64,000 nucleotides of DNA from Escarpia spicata (lineage: Eukaryota; Annelida; Polychaeta; Sabellida; Siboglinidae): NCBI GenBank assembly GCA_963995525.1, contig OZ023216.1, positions 40,752,159 through 40,816,158 on the forward strand, given 5' to 3'. The notes under the pieces are model-generated. The model saw nothing but the letters and a program-made list of their open reading frames with translations, did not search any database and was not told where the DNA came from. Both the position numbers and the translations under genes were made by a program. Below are positions 50,401 through 60,159 of this stretch, in pieces (position 1 is the first letter of the stretch; every line of letters starts with the position of its first letter).

Positions 50401-53400
50401 ATAGAGTATCCCACATTAAGTGATAGGAGGAAAGCCAAGGGTGAAGTGGCAGGACCGCGAGAAGAACACAAAGAGCTGTACAACAATACAGTATCAGACA
50501 TTAAGTGATAGGAGTAAAGCCATGGGTGAAGTGGGAGGACTGTGAGAAGAACACAAAGAGCTGTACAACAATACAGTATCAGACATTAAGTGATAGGAGG
50601 AAAGACATGGGTGAAGTGGGAAGACTGTAAGAAGAACACAAAGAGCTGTACAACAATAGAGTATCCGACATTAAGTGAGAGGAGGAAAGCCATGGGTGAA
50701 GTGGGAGGACCGCGAGAAGAACACAAAGAGCTGTACAACAATAGAGTATCCGACATTAAGTGATAGGAGGAAAGCCATGGGTGAAGTGGGAGGACTGCGA
50801 GAAGAACACAAAGAGCTGTACAACAATACAGTATCAGACATTATGTGATAGGAGTAAAGCCATGAGTGAAGTGGGAGGACTGCGAGAAGACCACAAAGAG
50901 CTGTACAACAATACAGTATCAGACATTAAGTGATAGGAGGAAAGTCATGTGTGAAGTGGAAGGACTGTGAGAAGAACACAAAGAGCTGTACAACAATACA
51001 GTATCAGACATTAAGTGATAGGAGGAAAGTCATGTGTGAAGTGGAAGGACTGTGAGAAGAACACAAAGAGCTGTACAACAATACAGTATCCGACATTAAG
51101 TGATAGGAGGAAAGCCATGGGTGAAGTGGGAGGACTGTGAGAAGAACACAAAGAGCTGTACAACAATACAGTATCCCACATTAAGTGATAGGAGGAAAGC
51201 CATGGGTGAAGTGGTAGGTCCGCGAGAAGAACACCAAGAGATGTACAACAATACAGTATCCCACAATAAGTGATAGGAGGAAAGCCATGGGTGAAGTGGT
51301 AGGTCCGCGAGAAGAACACAAAGAGCTGTACAACAATACAGTATCAGACATTAAGTGATGGGAGGAAAGCCATGGGTGAGGTGGGAGGACTGCGAGAAGA
51401 ACAAAAAGAGCTGTACAACAATACAGTATCAGACATTAAATGATAGGAGGAAAGCCATGGGTGAAGTGGGAAGACTGTGAGAAGAACACAAAGAGCTGTA
51501 CAACAATACAGTATTAGACATTCAGTGATAGGAGTAAAGCCATGGGTGAAGTGGGAGGACTGTGAGAAGAACACAAAGAGCTGTACAACAATACATTATC
51601 AGACATTAAGTGATAGGAGGAAAGCCAAGGGTGAAGTGGGAGGACTGTGAGAAGAACACAAAGAGCTGTACAACAATACAGTATCCCACATTAAGTGATA
51701 GGAGGAAAGCCAAGGGTGAAGTGGGAGGACCGCGAGAAGAACACAAAGAGCTGAACAACAATACAGTATCAGACATTATGTGATAGGAGGAAAGCCTTGG
51801 GTGAAGTGGGAGGACCGCGAGAAGAACACAAAGAGCTGTACAACAATACAGTATCAGACATTAAGTGATAGGAGGAAAGACATGGGTGAAGTGGGAAGAC
51901 TGTGAGAAGAACACAAAGAGCTGTACAACAATACAGTATCAGACATTCAGTGATAGGAGTAAAGCCATGGGTGAAGTGGGAGGACTGTGAGAAGAACACA
52001 AAGAGCTGTACAACAATACAATATCCGACATTAAGTGATAGGAGGAAAGCCATGGGTGAAGTGGGAGTACTGTGAGAAGAACACAAAGAGCTGTACAACA
52101 ATACAGTATCCCACATTAAGTGATAGGAGGAAAGCCATGGGTGAAGTGGTAGGTCCGCGAGAAGAACACAAAGAGCTGTACAACAATAGAGTATCCGACA
52201 TTAAGTGATAGGATGAAAGCCATGGGTGAAGTGATAGGTCCGCGAGAAGATCACAAAGAGCTGTACAACAATACAGTATCAGACATTAAGTGATAGGAGG
52301 AAAGCCATGGGTGAAGTGGGAGGACTGCGAGAAGAACTCAAAGAGCTGTACAACAATACAGTATCAGACATTAAGTGATAGGAGGAAAGCCATGGGTGAA
52401 GTGGGAGGACTGTGAGAAGAACACAAAGAGTTGTACAACAATACAGTATCAGACGTTAAGTGATAGGAGGAAAGCCATGGGTGAGGTGGGAGGACTGCGA
52501 GAAGAACAAAAAGAGCTGTACAACAATACAGTATCAGATATTATGTGATAGGAGGAAAGCCATGGGTGAAGTGGGAAGACTGTGAGAAGAACACAAAGTG
52601 CTGTACAACAATACAGTATCAGACATTAAGTGATAGGATTAAAGCCATGGGTGAAGTGGGAGGACTGCGAGAAGAACACACAGAGTTGTACAACAATACA
52701 GTATCAGACATTAAATGATAGGAGGAAAGCCATCGGTGAAGTGGGAGGACTGTGAGAAGAACACAAGGAGCTGTACAACAATAGAGTATCCGACATTAAG
52801 TGATAGGAGCAAAGCCATGGGTGAAGTGGGAGGACTGCGAGAAGAACACAAAGAGCTGTACAACAATACAGTATCAGACATTAAGTGATAGGAGGAAAGC
52901 CATGGGTGAAGTGGGAGGACTGCGAGAAGAACAAAAAGAGCTGTACAACAATACAGTATCAGACATTAAGTGATAGGAGGAAAGCCATGGGTGAAGTGGG
53001 AGGACTGTGAGAAGAACACAAAGAGCTGTACAACAATACAGTATCCCACATTAAGTGATAGGAGGAAAGCCAAGGGTGAAGTGGCAGGACCGCGAGAAGA
53101 ACACAAAGAGCTGTACAACAATACAGTATCAGACATTACGTGATAGGAGTAAAGCCATGGGTGAAGTGGGAGGACTGTGAGAAGAACACAAAGAGCTGTA
53201 CAACAATACAGTATCAGACATTAAGTGATAGGAGGAAAGACATGGGTGAAGTGGGAAGACTGTAAGAAGAACACAAAGAGCTGTACAACAATAGAGTATC
53301 CGACATTAAGTGATAGGAGGAAAGCCATGGGTGAAGTGGGAGGACCGCGAGAAGAACACAAAGAGCTGTACAACAATAGAGTATCCGACATTAAGTGATA

Positions 53401-55300
53401 GGAGGAAAGCCATGGGTGAAGTGGGAGGACTGCGAGAAGAACACAAAGAGCTGTACAACAATACAGTATCAGACATTATGTGATAGGAGTAAAGCCATGA
53501 GTGAAGTGGGAGGACTGTGAGAAGAACACAAAGAGCTGTACAACAATACAGTATCAGACATTAAGTGATAGGAGGAAAGTCATGTGTGAAGTGGAAGGAC
53601 TGTGAGAAGAACACAAAGAGCTGTACAACAATACAGTATCAGACATTAAGTGATTGGAGGAAAGTCATGTGTGAAGTGGAAGGACTGTGAGAAGAACACA
53701 AAGAGCTGTACAACAATACAGTATCCGACATTAAGTGATAGGAGGAAAGCCATGGGTGAAGTGGGAGGACTGTGAGAAGAACACAAAGAGCTGTACAACA
53801 ATACAGTATCCCACATTAAGTGATAGGAGGAAAGCCATGGGTGAAGTGGTAGGTCCGCGAGAAGAACACCAAGAGATGTACAACAATACAGTATCCCACA
53901 ATAAGTGATAGGAGGAAAGCCATGGGTGAAGTGGTAGGTCCGCGAGAAGAACACAAAGAGCTGTACAACAATACAGTATCAGACATTAAGTGATGGGAGG
54001 AAAGCCATGGGTGAGGTGGGAGGACTGCGAGAAGAACAAAAAGAGCTGTACAACAATACAGTATCAGACATTAAATGATAGGAGGAAAGCCATGGGTGAA
54101 GTGGGAAGACTGTGAGAAGAACACAAAGAGCTGTACAACAATACAGTATTAGACATTCAGTGATAGGAGTAAAGCCATGGGTGAAGTGGGAGGACTGTGA
54201 GAAGAACACAAAGAGCTGTACAACAATACATTATCAGACATTAAGTGATAGGAGGAAAGCCAAGGGTGAAGTGGGAGGACTGTGAGAAGAACACAAAGAG
54301 CTGTACAACAATACAGTATCCCACATTAAGTGATAGGAGGAAAGCCAAGGGTGAAGTGGGAGGACCGCGAGAAGAACACAAAGAGCTGTACAACAATACA
54401 GTATCAGACATTATGTGATAGGAGGAAAGCCTTGGGTGAAGTGGGAGGACCGCGAGAAGAACATAAAGAGCTGTACAACAATACAGTATCAGACATTATG
54501 TGATAGGAGGAAAGCCTTGGGTGAAGTGGGAGGACCGCGAGAAGAACATAAAGAGCTGTACAACAATACAGTATCAGACATTCAGTGATAGGAGTAAAGC
54601 CATGGGTGAAGTGGGAGGACTGTGAGAAGAACATAAGGAGCTGTACAACAATACATTATCAGACATTAAGTGATAGGAGGAAAGCCATGGGTGAAGTGGG
54701 AGGACTGCGATAAGAATACAAAGAGCTGTACAACAATACAGTATCAGACATTAAGTGATAGGAGGAAAACCATGGGTGAAGTGGGAGGACTGTGAGAAGA
54801 ACACAAAGAGCTGTACAACAATACAGTATCCCACATTAAGTGATAGGAGGAAAGCCAAGGGTGAAGTGGGAGGACCGCGAGAAGAACACAAAGAGCTGTA
54901 CAACAATACAGTATCAGACATTAAATGATAGGAGAAAAGCCATGGGTGAAGTGGGAGGACTGTGAGAAGAACAAAAAGAGCTGTACAACAATACAGTATC
55001 CGACATTAAGTGATAGGAGGAAAGCCAAGGGTGAAGTGGGAGGACCGCGAGAAGAACACAAAGAGCTGTACAACAATACAGTATCAAACATTAAGTGATA
55101 GGAGGAAAGCCATGGGTGAAGTGGGAGGACTGCGAGAAGAACACACAGAGTTGTACAACAATACAGTATCAGACATTAAGTGATAGGAGGAAAGCCATCA
55201 GTGAAGTGGGAGGACTGTGAGAAGAACACAAAGAGCTGTACAACAGTAGAGTATCCGACATCAAGTGATAGGAGGAAAGCCATCGGTGAAGTGAGCGGAC
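26440..55300. repeat. Further nested higher-order repeats in the satellite
   Basis: Blocks of variant monomers recur at other spacings, nearly all whole numbers of monomers or one base short: 2,039 bp (29.08 to 31.12 kb), 2,379 bp (31.12 to 33.50 kb), 2,549 bp (35.38 to 37.93 kb), 2,719 bp (40.81 to 43.53 kb), 3,399 bp (43.53 to 46.93 kb), 2,805 bp (48.21 to 51.01 kb) and 2,635 bp (51.01 to 53.65 kb). The one-base deficit is explained by one 84-bp monomer per block. The period changes along the array, as expected from repeated unequal exchange or local block duplication. Confidence 0.8.
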
Positions 55301-55349
55301 TGTGAGAAGAATACAAAGAGCTGTACAACAATACAGTATCAGACATTCT

Positions 55350-55680
55350 TCTCTGCACAATAAGTTGCAAGGCGGAAATACAGGTTTACCAAAAAAAACT
55401 GAACTTAGAGCAACACGAATCTCAAATCAACTATATGCACACTGCCAGCAAATGGCCACGAATTCGAATTCGAAAGACAAAAGATCGAAGAGAGACGCGG
55501 ATGTGATGTCAGACCACCATCTTCAAATAGAAACATAATGTGATAGACCGAATGCATACACAGACACAATCGATCAACCACATCAATGTCGAGAGACTAA
55601 AGTCAAGACTCAAGAAACTGGTTTTCAACTGTATAGACAGAAACATACTTGACACCACCGAATGGACCAACTAAAATGCC
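55350..55680 (+). mobile_element. LINE endonuclease fragment bordering the satellite
   Basis: Frameshifted plus-strand pieces: HESQINYMHTASKWPR (from 55414), then RSKRDADVMSDHHL (about 55,480-55,520), then INHINVERLKSRLKKLVF (about 55,573-55,626). They match the Q-I-D-x-[IV]...K-W, R-G-A-D-V-x-S-D-H-H-L end of an APE-type endonuclease and the linker before RT. The element type is consistent with the remnant on the left side of the array and lies on the same strand. Confidence 0.6.
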
Positions 55681-55734
55681 CCCTCTCTACACACACCCAC
55701 GTGTTATATCAGTTAAAGTACTACATCTCCTCCT

Positions 55735-56235
55735 CCTAACGAGGCCTGCGTAGAGCTATCAAGTGGTGCAGTAAGCGCGGATCCCAGGTCAAACAAAATC
55801 ACCGTCAAATGATGAATTTTCGAGATTGTGCTCTTCTGCAAATGTTTTAACAATACAACATTACAATGGTTAACTAGATAATGAACGTGTCATAAAGTTT
55901 TCGAAAGCATATTTCTCTCGACAAAACGTGGCACGACGTGGAGTTGTTACTGGATATGGTAAGCGTGGAGCTAAGGTCAAACAAGGTCACAGTGAATTAT
56001 TAATATTCAATTTGTTTGTAATATCGCGAACCTCAAAAAGTTACAAAAACCCTGTACCTTCTTCTTCTTTTGTGTAAACATCATATACCGTACGAACGAA
56101 CGCTTTCTCTACGTCACAATGATGCATGAGTGGAGCTGTCAATTGATGGAATGTGTGTGGAGCTACGACCAAAGACAATCACAGTCAAATAATAAATGTC
56201 CAAAGCTGCGCCATTCCGCAAACGTTGTACAACTG
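55735..56235. repeat. Diverged 190-bp repeat, three copies
   Basis: A shared segment recurs near 55,750, 55,940 and 56,130: (GT)GGAGCTRTCAA or the like, then GTAAGCG[CT]GGA, then AGGTCAAACAA[AG][AG]TCAC, then [AG]TCAAATRATRAAT. A TTCTGCAAATGTTTTAACAA / TTCCGCAAACGTTGTACAAC pair (55,833 and 56,214) also repeats. Copies are only moderately similar and the spacing is about 190-197 bp. Possibly part of an unidentified repetitive element. Confidence 0.5.
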
Positions 56236-56441
56236 TAATGATTGCATATGTACTACATCAGGCCCAGGATCGTCAGTTCCCCTCTGTCACAGTTTCAGTA
56301 GATACCAAAAACAACTTGTCTGAGCAGCTCTTGGTGGATCAGACAACATACAGCGCATGAAGTAGTTCAGTTGATCGGTGTCAGAGTTTTGGCTAACTCC
56401 TCTTCTGGAGCTGGGGTCTGTAGCCGTCCATCCGGTCTGCG

Positions 56442-56657
56442 TCACTCACAACGATCTCATAGGAGGTGACCAATCCACACCAGTATTTATAGCGCTCCAC
56501 CAGGCGCGTGCGGGGAACTCTGGCCATGTCACGTATGATCGTGGATATGAGAAAGGGCGCAGCATGGGTCTTCCAGATCTCGATTCGAAGGGAGTAGTAA
56601 ACGTCAAGATTGTTGAGCACGCTGAAGTGCTGTCTACCAGCGTCCCGCTCTCTTGCG
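56442..56657 (-). CDS. Candidate exon, unknown product
   Basis: Minus-strand open stretch reading ARERDAGRQHFSVLNNLDVY, then YSLRIEIWKTHAAPFLIST, then IIRDMARVPRTRLVERY and KYWCGLVTSYEIV. It has an acceptor-like cag at about 56,658 and a strong donor gtgagtgac after EIV (56,441). Residue use looks protein-like, but I recognise no family. The phase does not obviously join the upstream stretch, so this is only a candidate. Confidence 0.35.
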
Positions 56658-56737
56658 CTGGTTTTTATTTTGGTGGTAAAGGTGTGTAGGTGTCACAGCT
56701 TTCGAGTTGCATTGTCATCGAGTTTCTGACAGAAGTT

Positions 56738-57112
56738 TCAGCGTGTACGGTGGTGAGTGGCCAGACTATCGTGCTTCGCTTTCTCCTTGCCTGCGGGCTG
56801 CACCGGTTCATCGATGAACTCCTCTCTTGCCGAGTCTTGGAGATCCTCGTTATTGCCGTTACTTGGCTGGTCATCTTCCACTGACCCTTCATCGTTTCCA
56901 CAATCAGGCCGTGCCCGTTCCAGTTCCAGGCTCCAGAGTTCCTTTCGCCGTCTTAAGGTATATATAGCAGCTCTTTTGCCTATCCCGTATATAATTATTA
57001 TTTCCTTACTCCCAGTTGGAATGGCGTCCGCAGCAGCCCACGCCACCAGGATACACACACAATAACGTCGACATGAAAGAGTGGTTTTTAACCTAAATAA
57101 GCTTACCCATAT
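56738..57112 (-). CDS. Candidate coding stretch with dibasic site, unknown product
   Basis: Minus-strand open frame running to a stop at 56738. It contains a short hydrophobic run CVCILVAWAAADAIPTG, then KEIIIIYGIGKR (a Gly-Lys-Arg dibasic site), then AAIYTLRRRKELW, then an acidic tail DCGNDEGSVEDDQPSNGNNE and DEPVQPAGKEKAKHDS. This resembles the layout of a secreted precursor. However, no in-frame ATG opens the hydrophobic run, the frame extends upstream through unlikely sequence, and it might be spliced differently. No family recognised. Confidence 0.3.
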   Translation of the reverse strand: MWVSLFRLKTTLSCRRYCVCILVAWAAADAIPTGSKEIIIIYGIGKRAAIYTLRRRKELWSLELERARPDCGNDEGSVEDDQPSNGNNEDLQDSAREEFIDEPVQPAGKEKAKHDSLATHHRTR

Positions 57113-58180
57113 ATTGGTGGGATTCCAAACGGATATAACCCTGTATACTGCAGGCCCATAGATACTTTTTGGCGGTGCGTTGTGACGGAAAGCATTTTGG
57201 TGAATTTGTGTCAAATGGGAGAGTTTCAGCCGGAACCTCATCTCCTGTCTATCGGACTGGCATCGGAAGAAGGGGTGGCGGTGGGGGAGGGGGAGCTGTT
57301 GGAGTTTGTTTGCGGTGGCGTTGCGTCTATAGTGCCCCTGCTTGCGGGCATGCATTTTCATATGAATCATACAAGAGAGCGGAATTTGGTTACGCTCCCA
57401 GTCCTACACATTGATCCGAACATATACCCTCTGGGTAAAATAAAATAATATTAAAGCGCTGTGCCTGACGGAATGTTTTTGAAATAAAAAAATATTGGTA
57501 GGAATTAGCTATAGGATCAACAAACCAATCAGTACCAAATTAAGTGAGGGAAATGTTATTTACAGTTGCACATGGGTTAAATAATGTCCATCAGTTAACA
57601 ACACGAGGGTTGCTTTGGACGACATACGGTTTCGAGTCTGAACTGTACGTGGGCCCCGCGGATACCGTGTAGAATGCCGGGTATGCCGGGTAGACACTCT
57701 GGGCCGCCCGGCATTAATGTCGAGTCAGGATCGATACGATGCCTATGATATTCACAGTCGTGACGCAAGGCAACTTAGCCATATTCGATAAATCAGCAGT
57801 TCTACGCCACGATCGTCAAACTTCCATTATGTCGAGGGCCGTTAGTAAGGAATAACATTTCACTTGATATTCATAACAAACCTAACATTACCATTTTATA
57901 TTTTCTTTAAAGTCGTGTGCCCTAATACAGGTACGGAAATACTACACTAAACATATTAAAAGTTTTACCACTGGTTTTGTAATTTTTATTTTATTCGTAG
58001 GCGGTTATGAGAATACTGCTTAATGTAGAGATGCTTATATATGGGTTTGTTCTTCTGGAATATATATCATTTGTTCTACACATGTATAAATAAATCGTAT
58101 TTAGTACTATATATCCCTTATAATTGAATACTAATTCATATGTTTCTTTCTTCGCACACTCTAAGTTGTCATAATTGTTG
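57113..58180. other. Non-coding interval, nothing recognised
   Basis: AT-rich sequence with short Gly-rich frames around 57,270-57,310 (a G/C-rich run) and no convincing splice unit or named repeat. Confidence 0.5.
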
Positions 58181-58289
58181 TTACTTATTATTTATGACAA
58201 ATTATTTGTTGTCCGTTTATGGTTTCTATTTGCAAGCTGTATTTATGTTATAACAACCGATCTACCATTATCAGCGGTTGGCAGCGACC

Positions 58290-58495
58290 AATGACAATTG
58301 TTTTATATATACATTTTAATTACACCCTAATTTATTAATTATTATTTATGTATTTATTTTACCTTAGCTTATTTATTTAATTATTTTATATTTTAACATT
58401 TAGTCAACACGTCATTTTAGTATGTGAAGCGCTTTGATTAGTATTTACTTACTTAACAAGCGCTATATTAAAACAAGGAATTATTATTATTATTA
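58290..58495 (+). mobile_element. L2-type LINE 3' tail only
   Basis: An AT-rich stretch (ACACCCTAATTTATTAATTA...) ends with GTGAAGCGCTTTGATTAGTA, ACAAGCGCTATATTAAAACA and (ATT)n. It is the same tail architecture as the element ending at 10,370 and the minus-strand element at 62,940. No ORF remains. Confidence 0.6.
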
Positions 58496-58536
58496 TATAT
58501 ATATATACATATATGTACATATTTATATATATATAC

Positions 58537-58622
<86 letters not shown>

Positions 58623-58803
58623 GTATATATATATATACAGATATATATATATATATGTACATACATATATTTATATATATATATATATATATATACAGAT
58701 GACAGCCTCATATATATGTATATATATATGTGTGTGTGTGTATATATATATGTTTGTATATATATATATATATATACAGATGACAATGACAGCCTCATAT
58801 ATA

Positions 58804-58856
<53 letters not shown>

Positions 58857-58942
58857 GTGTGTGTGTATATATTTATATATATATATATATATTCATATAT
58901 ATATATGTATATATATATAAGTAAATATATATACACACACAT

Positions 58943-58974
<32 letters not shown>

Positions 58975-59272
58975 GTATATATATATATATATACAGATAT
59001 ATATATATATATGTACATACATATATTTATATATATATATATATATACAGATGACAGCCTCATATATATGTATATATATATATGTGTGTGTGTGTATATA
59101 TATATGTTTGTATATATATATATATATATATATACAGATGACAATGACAGCCTCATATATATGTGTGTGTACATATACAGATATATATGTGTGTGTGTAT
59201 ATATATTTACATATATATATATATGCATATATATATATGAATATATATATATATATATATATATACAGATGA
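58490..59272. repeat. Compound TA/TG microsatellite with duplicated CAGATGACAGCCTCA blocks
   Basis: Long TA runs are interspersed with CAGATGACAGCCTCATATAT (58695, 59048, 59265) and CAGATGACAATGACAGCCTC (58777, 59135). The block spacing of 353-358 bp shows a tandem duplication of a roughly 355-bp compound unit, with a partial third copy at the end. Frames through it give Tyr/Ile repeats on both strands and are not genes. Confidence 0.9.
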
Positions 59273-59481
59273 CAGCCTCGGTTCTGCTGCCAACCAGCAA
59301 TTGCATACATTGTAATATTTGTGTATTTCATCTCTCATTTATTTATTTTAGTATCATTTAATTGCGAAATAAAGCATTCACTCACAAACTATTCCAGACT
59401 ATAGATGACTCTAAACACTGTTGGTTTGTGGTGGGGAAAACAACACTAATTGAAACAAAGCATTCAAAGACGGCACCTTAC

Positions 59482-60158
59482 CTGTGTCGGAGGGGTCAAT
59501 GGCTACTTCGGGCTGACTCTCCACTGTTGAGAAAGCATTCAGGGCAGTCGCCAGATTACTCGATGACGCAGAAGCTGCACTAACGTTTGTCACATTCGAT
59601 GGCACCGCCGCAAACATACCCATCACCTCCTGCCGCAGCGCACCCGTCTCCTGTAGCATCTCCTGTTTCATCTCACTCATCTCGCTCCCCATCTCCAGCC
59701 ACATATCTTTCATCTCACTCATTTCTTGCCGCATCTCCCGCATCCCGAGCCCCACCTCCTGCCCCAACTCGTCCAACTTCCGCCCCATCTCCTGCACCAT
59801 TTCTTCTCCGATCTTCTGCCCAAACTGGCGTATCTCCAGCCTCATCTCCTGCCCCATCTCTTGCTGCATCTCTTGCCGCATCCCACGCATCTCCTGCCAT
59901 GTCTCCCGATTCAACTCCCGCATCCTCCGACCCAACTCCTCCTTCGTCTCCCGTCCCGTCTCCAGCCTCCGTAGCTCGGTAGCAGCCACACTCTCGTCGG
60001 TCTCCGGTCCACAATCAGCTGCATTCTTGGCTGTATCCGAGTGGGAATCTGTCGCAGTGATCTGCTTCACTCCAGACTCCACGACGTCTGTCGGCGACGG
60101 ACGATTCGACGCTTCCGTCTTTACACTTGGGTCTGCTGAACGCCTCATTGGAAACATT
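59482..60158 (-). CDS. Exon encoding Met-rich coiled-coil protein, unknown function
   Basis: A single minus-strand exon bounded by a good acceptor (gtatttgattacag, ending at 60159) and a good donor (CACAG|gtaagg, at 59481). The ATG is the second base of the exon (60157), so this is either the first coding exon behind a 5' UTR intron or an internal exon. It encodes 225 residues plus one base. Residues 1-60 are polar (MFPMRRSADPSVKTEASNRP...). Residues about 60-180 are an Arg/Glu/Gln/Met coiled coil with MRQEMQQEMGQEMRLEIRQ and LDELGQEVGLGMREMRQEM. A Ser/Ala-rich tail (NVSAASASSSNLATALNAF) follows. No family recognised. The Pro/Ser-rich frames on the opposite strand are its shadow. Confidence 0.65.
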
Positions 60159-60159
60159 C

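Larger units (their letters stand above)
16436..55345. repeat. 85-bp satellite array, about 457 copies (39 kb)
   Basis: Head-to-tail 85-bp monomers fill the interval without interruption. The monomer starts GTGATAGGAGGAAAGCCATG, continues GGTGAAGTGGGAGGACTG, then [TC]GAGAAGAACACAAAGAGC, TGTACAACAATACAG and TATCAGACATTAA. Typical variants are CTGTGAG/CTGCGAG/CCGCGAG, CATGGG/CAAGGG/CTTGGG, GAACAC/GAACAA/GAATAC, CAGACATTAA/CCCACATTAA/CCGACATTAA, and an 84-bp form with TTATCGACATTAA. 85 is not a multiple of three, so frames close within about 300 bp. In one frame the first monomer continues the terminal motif of the LINE ORF2 at 15.4-16.5 kb. The array ends inside a monomer at about 55,345. Not a protein-coding gene. 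Confidence 0.97.

Noticed and set aside
16436..55345. CRISPR-like direct repeat array
   Set aside because: The repeats are contiguous with no unique spacers, the context is eukaryotic, and there are no cas genes.
16600..55360. Many minus-strand frames of 76-102 codons (MFFSQSSHFTHGF..., MILYCCTALCVLL...) and plus-strand frames of 64-73 codons across the array
   Set aside because: They are the three frames of the same 85-bp monomer read until a stop. They recur dozens of times with no conserved start, length or neighbour, and shift frame every monomer.
58434..59331. Tyr/Ile-rich frames up to 206 codons on both strands
   Set aside because: Pure consequence of TA/TG microsatellite sequence.
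59587..59982. Pro/Ser/Ala-rich plus-strand frame of 131 codons
   Set aside because: Antisense shadow of the coiled-coil exon on the minus strand, which has proper splice sites.
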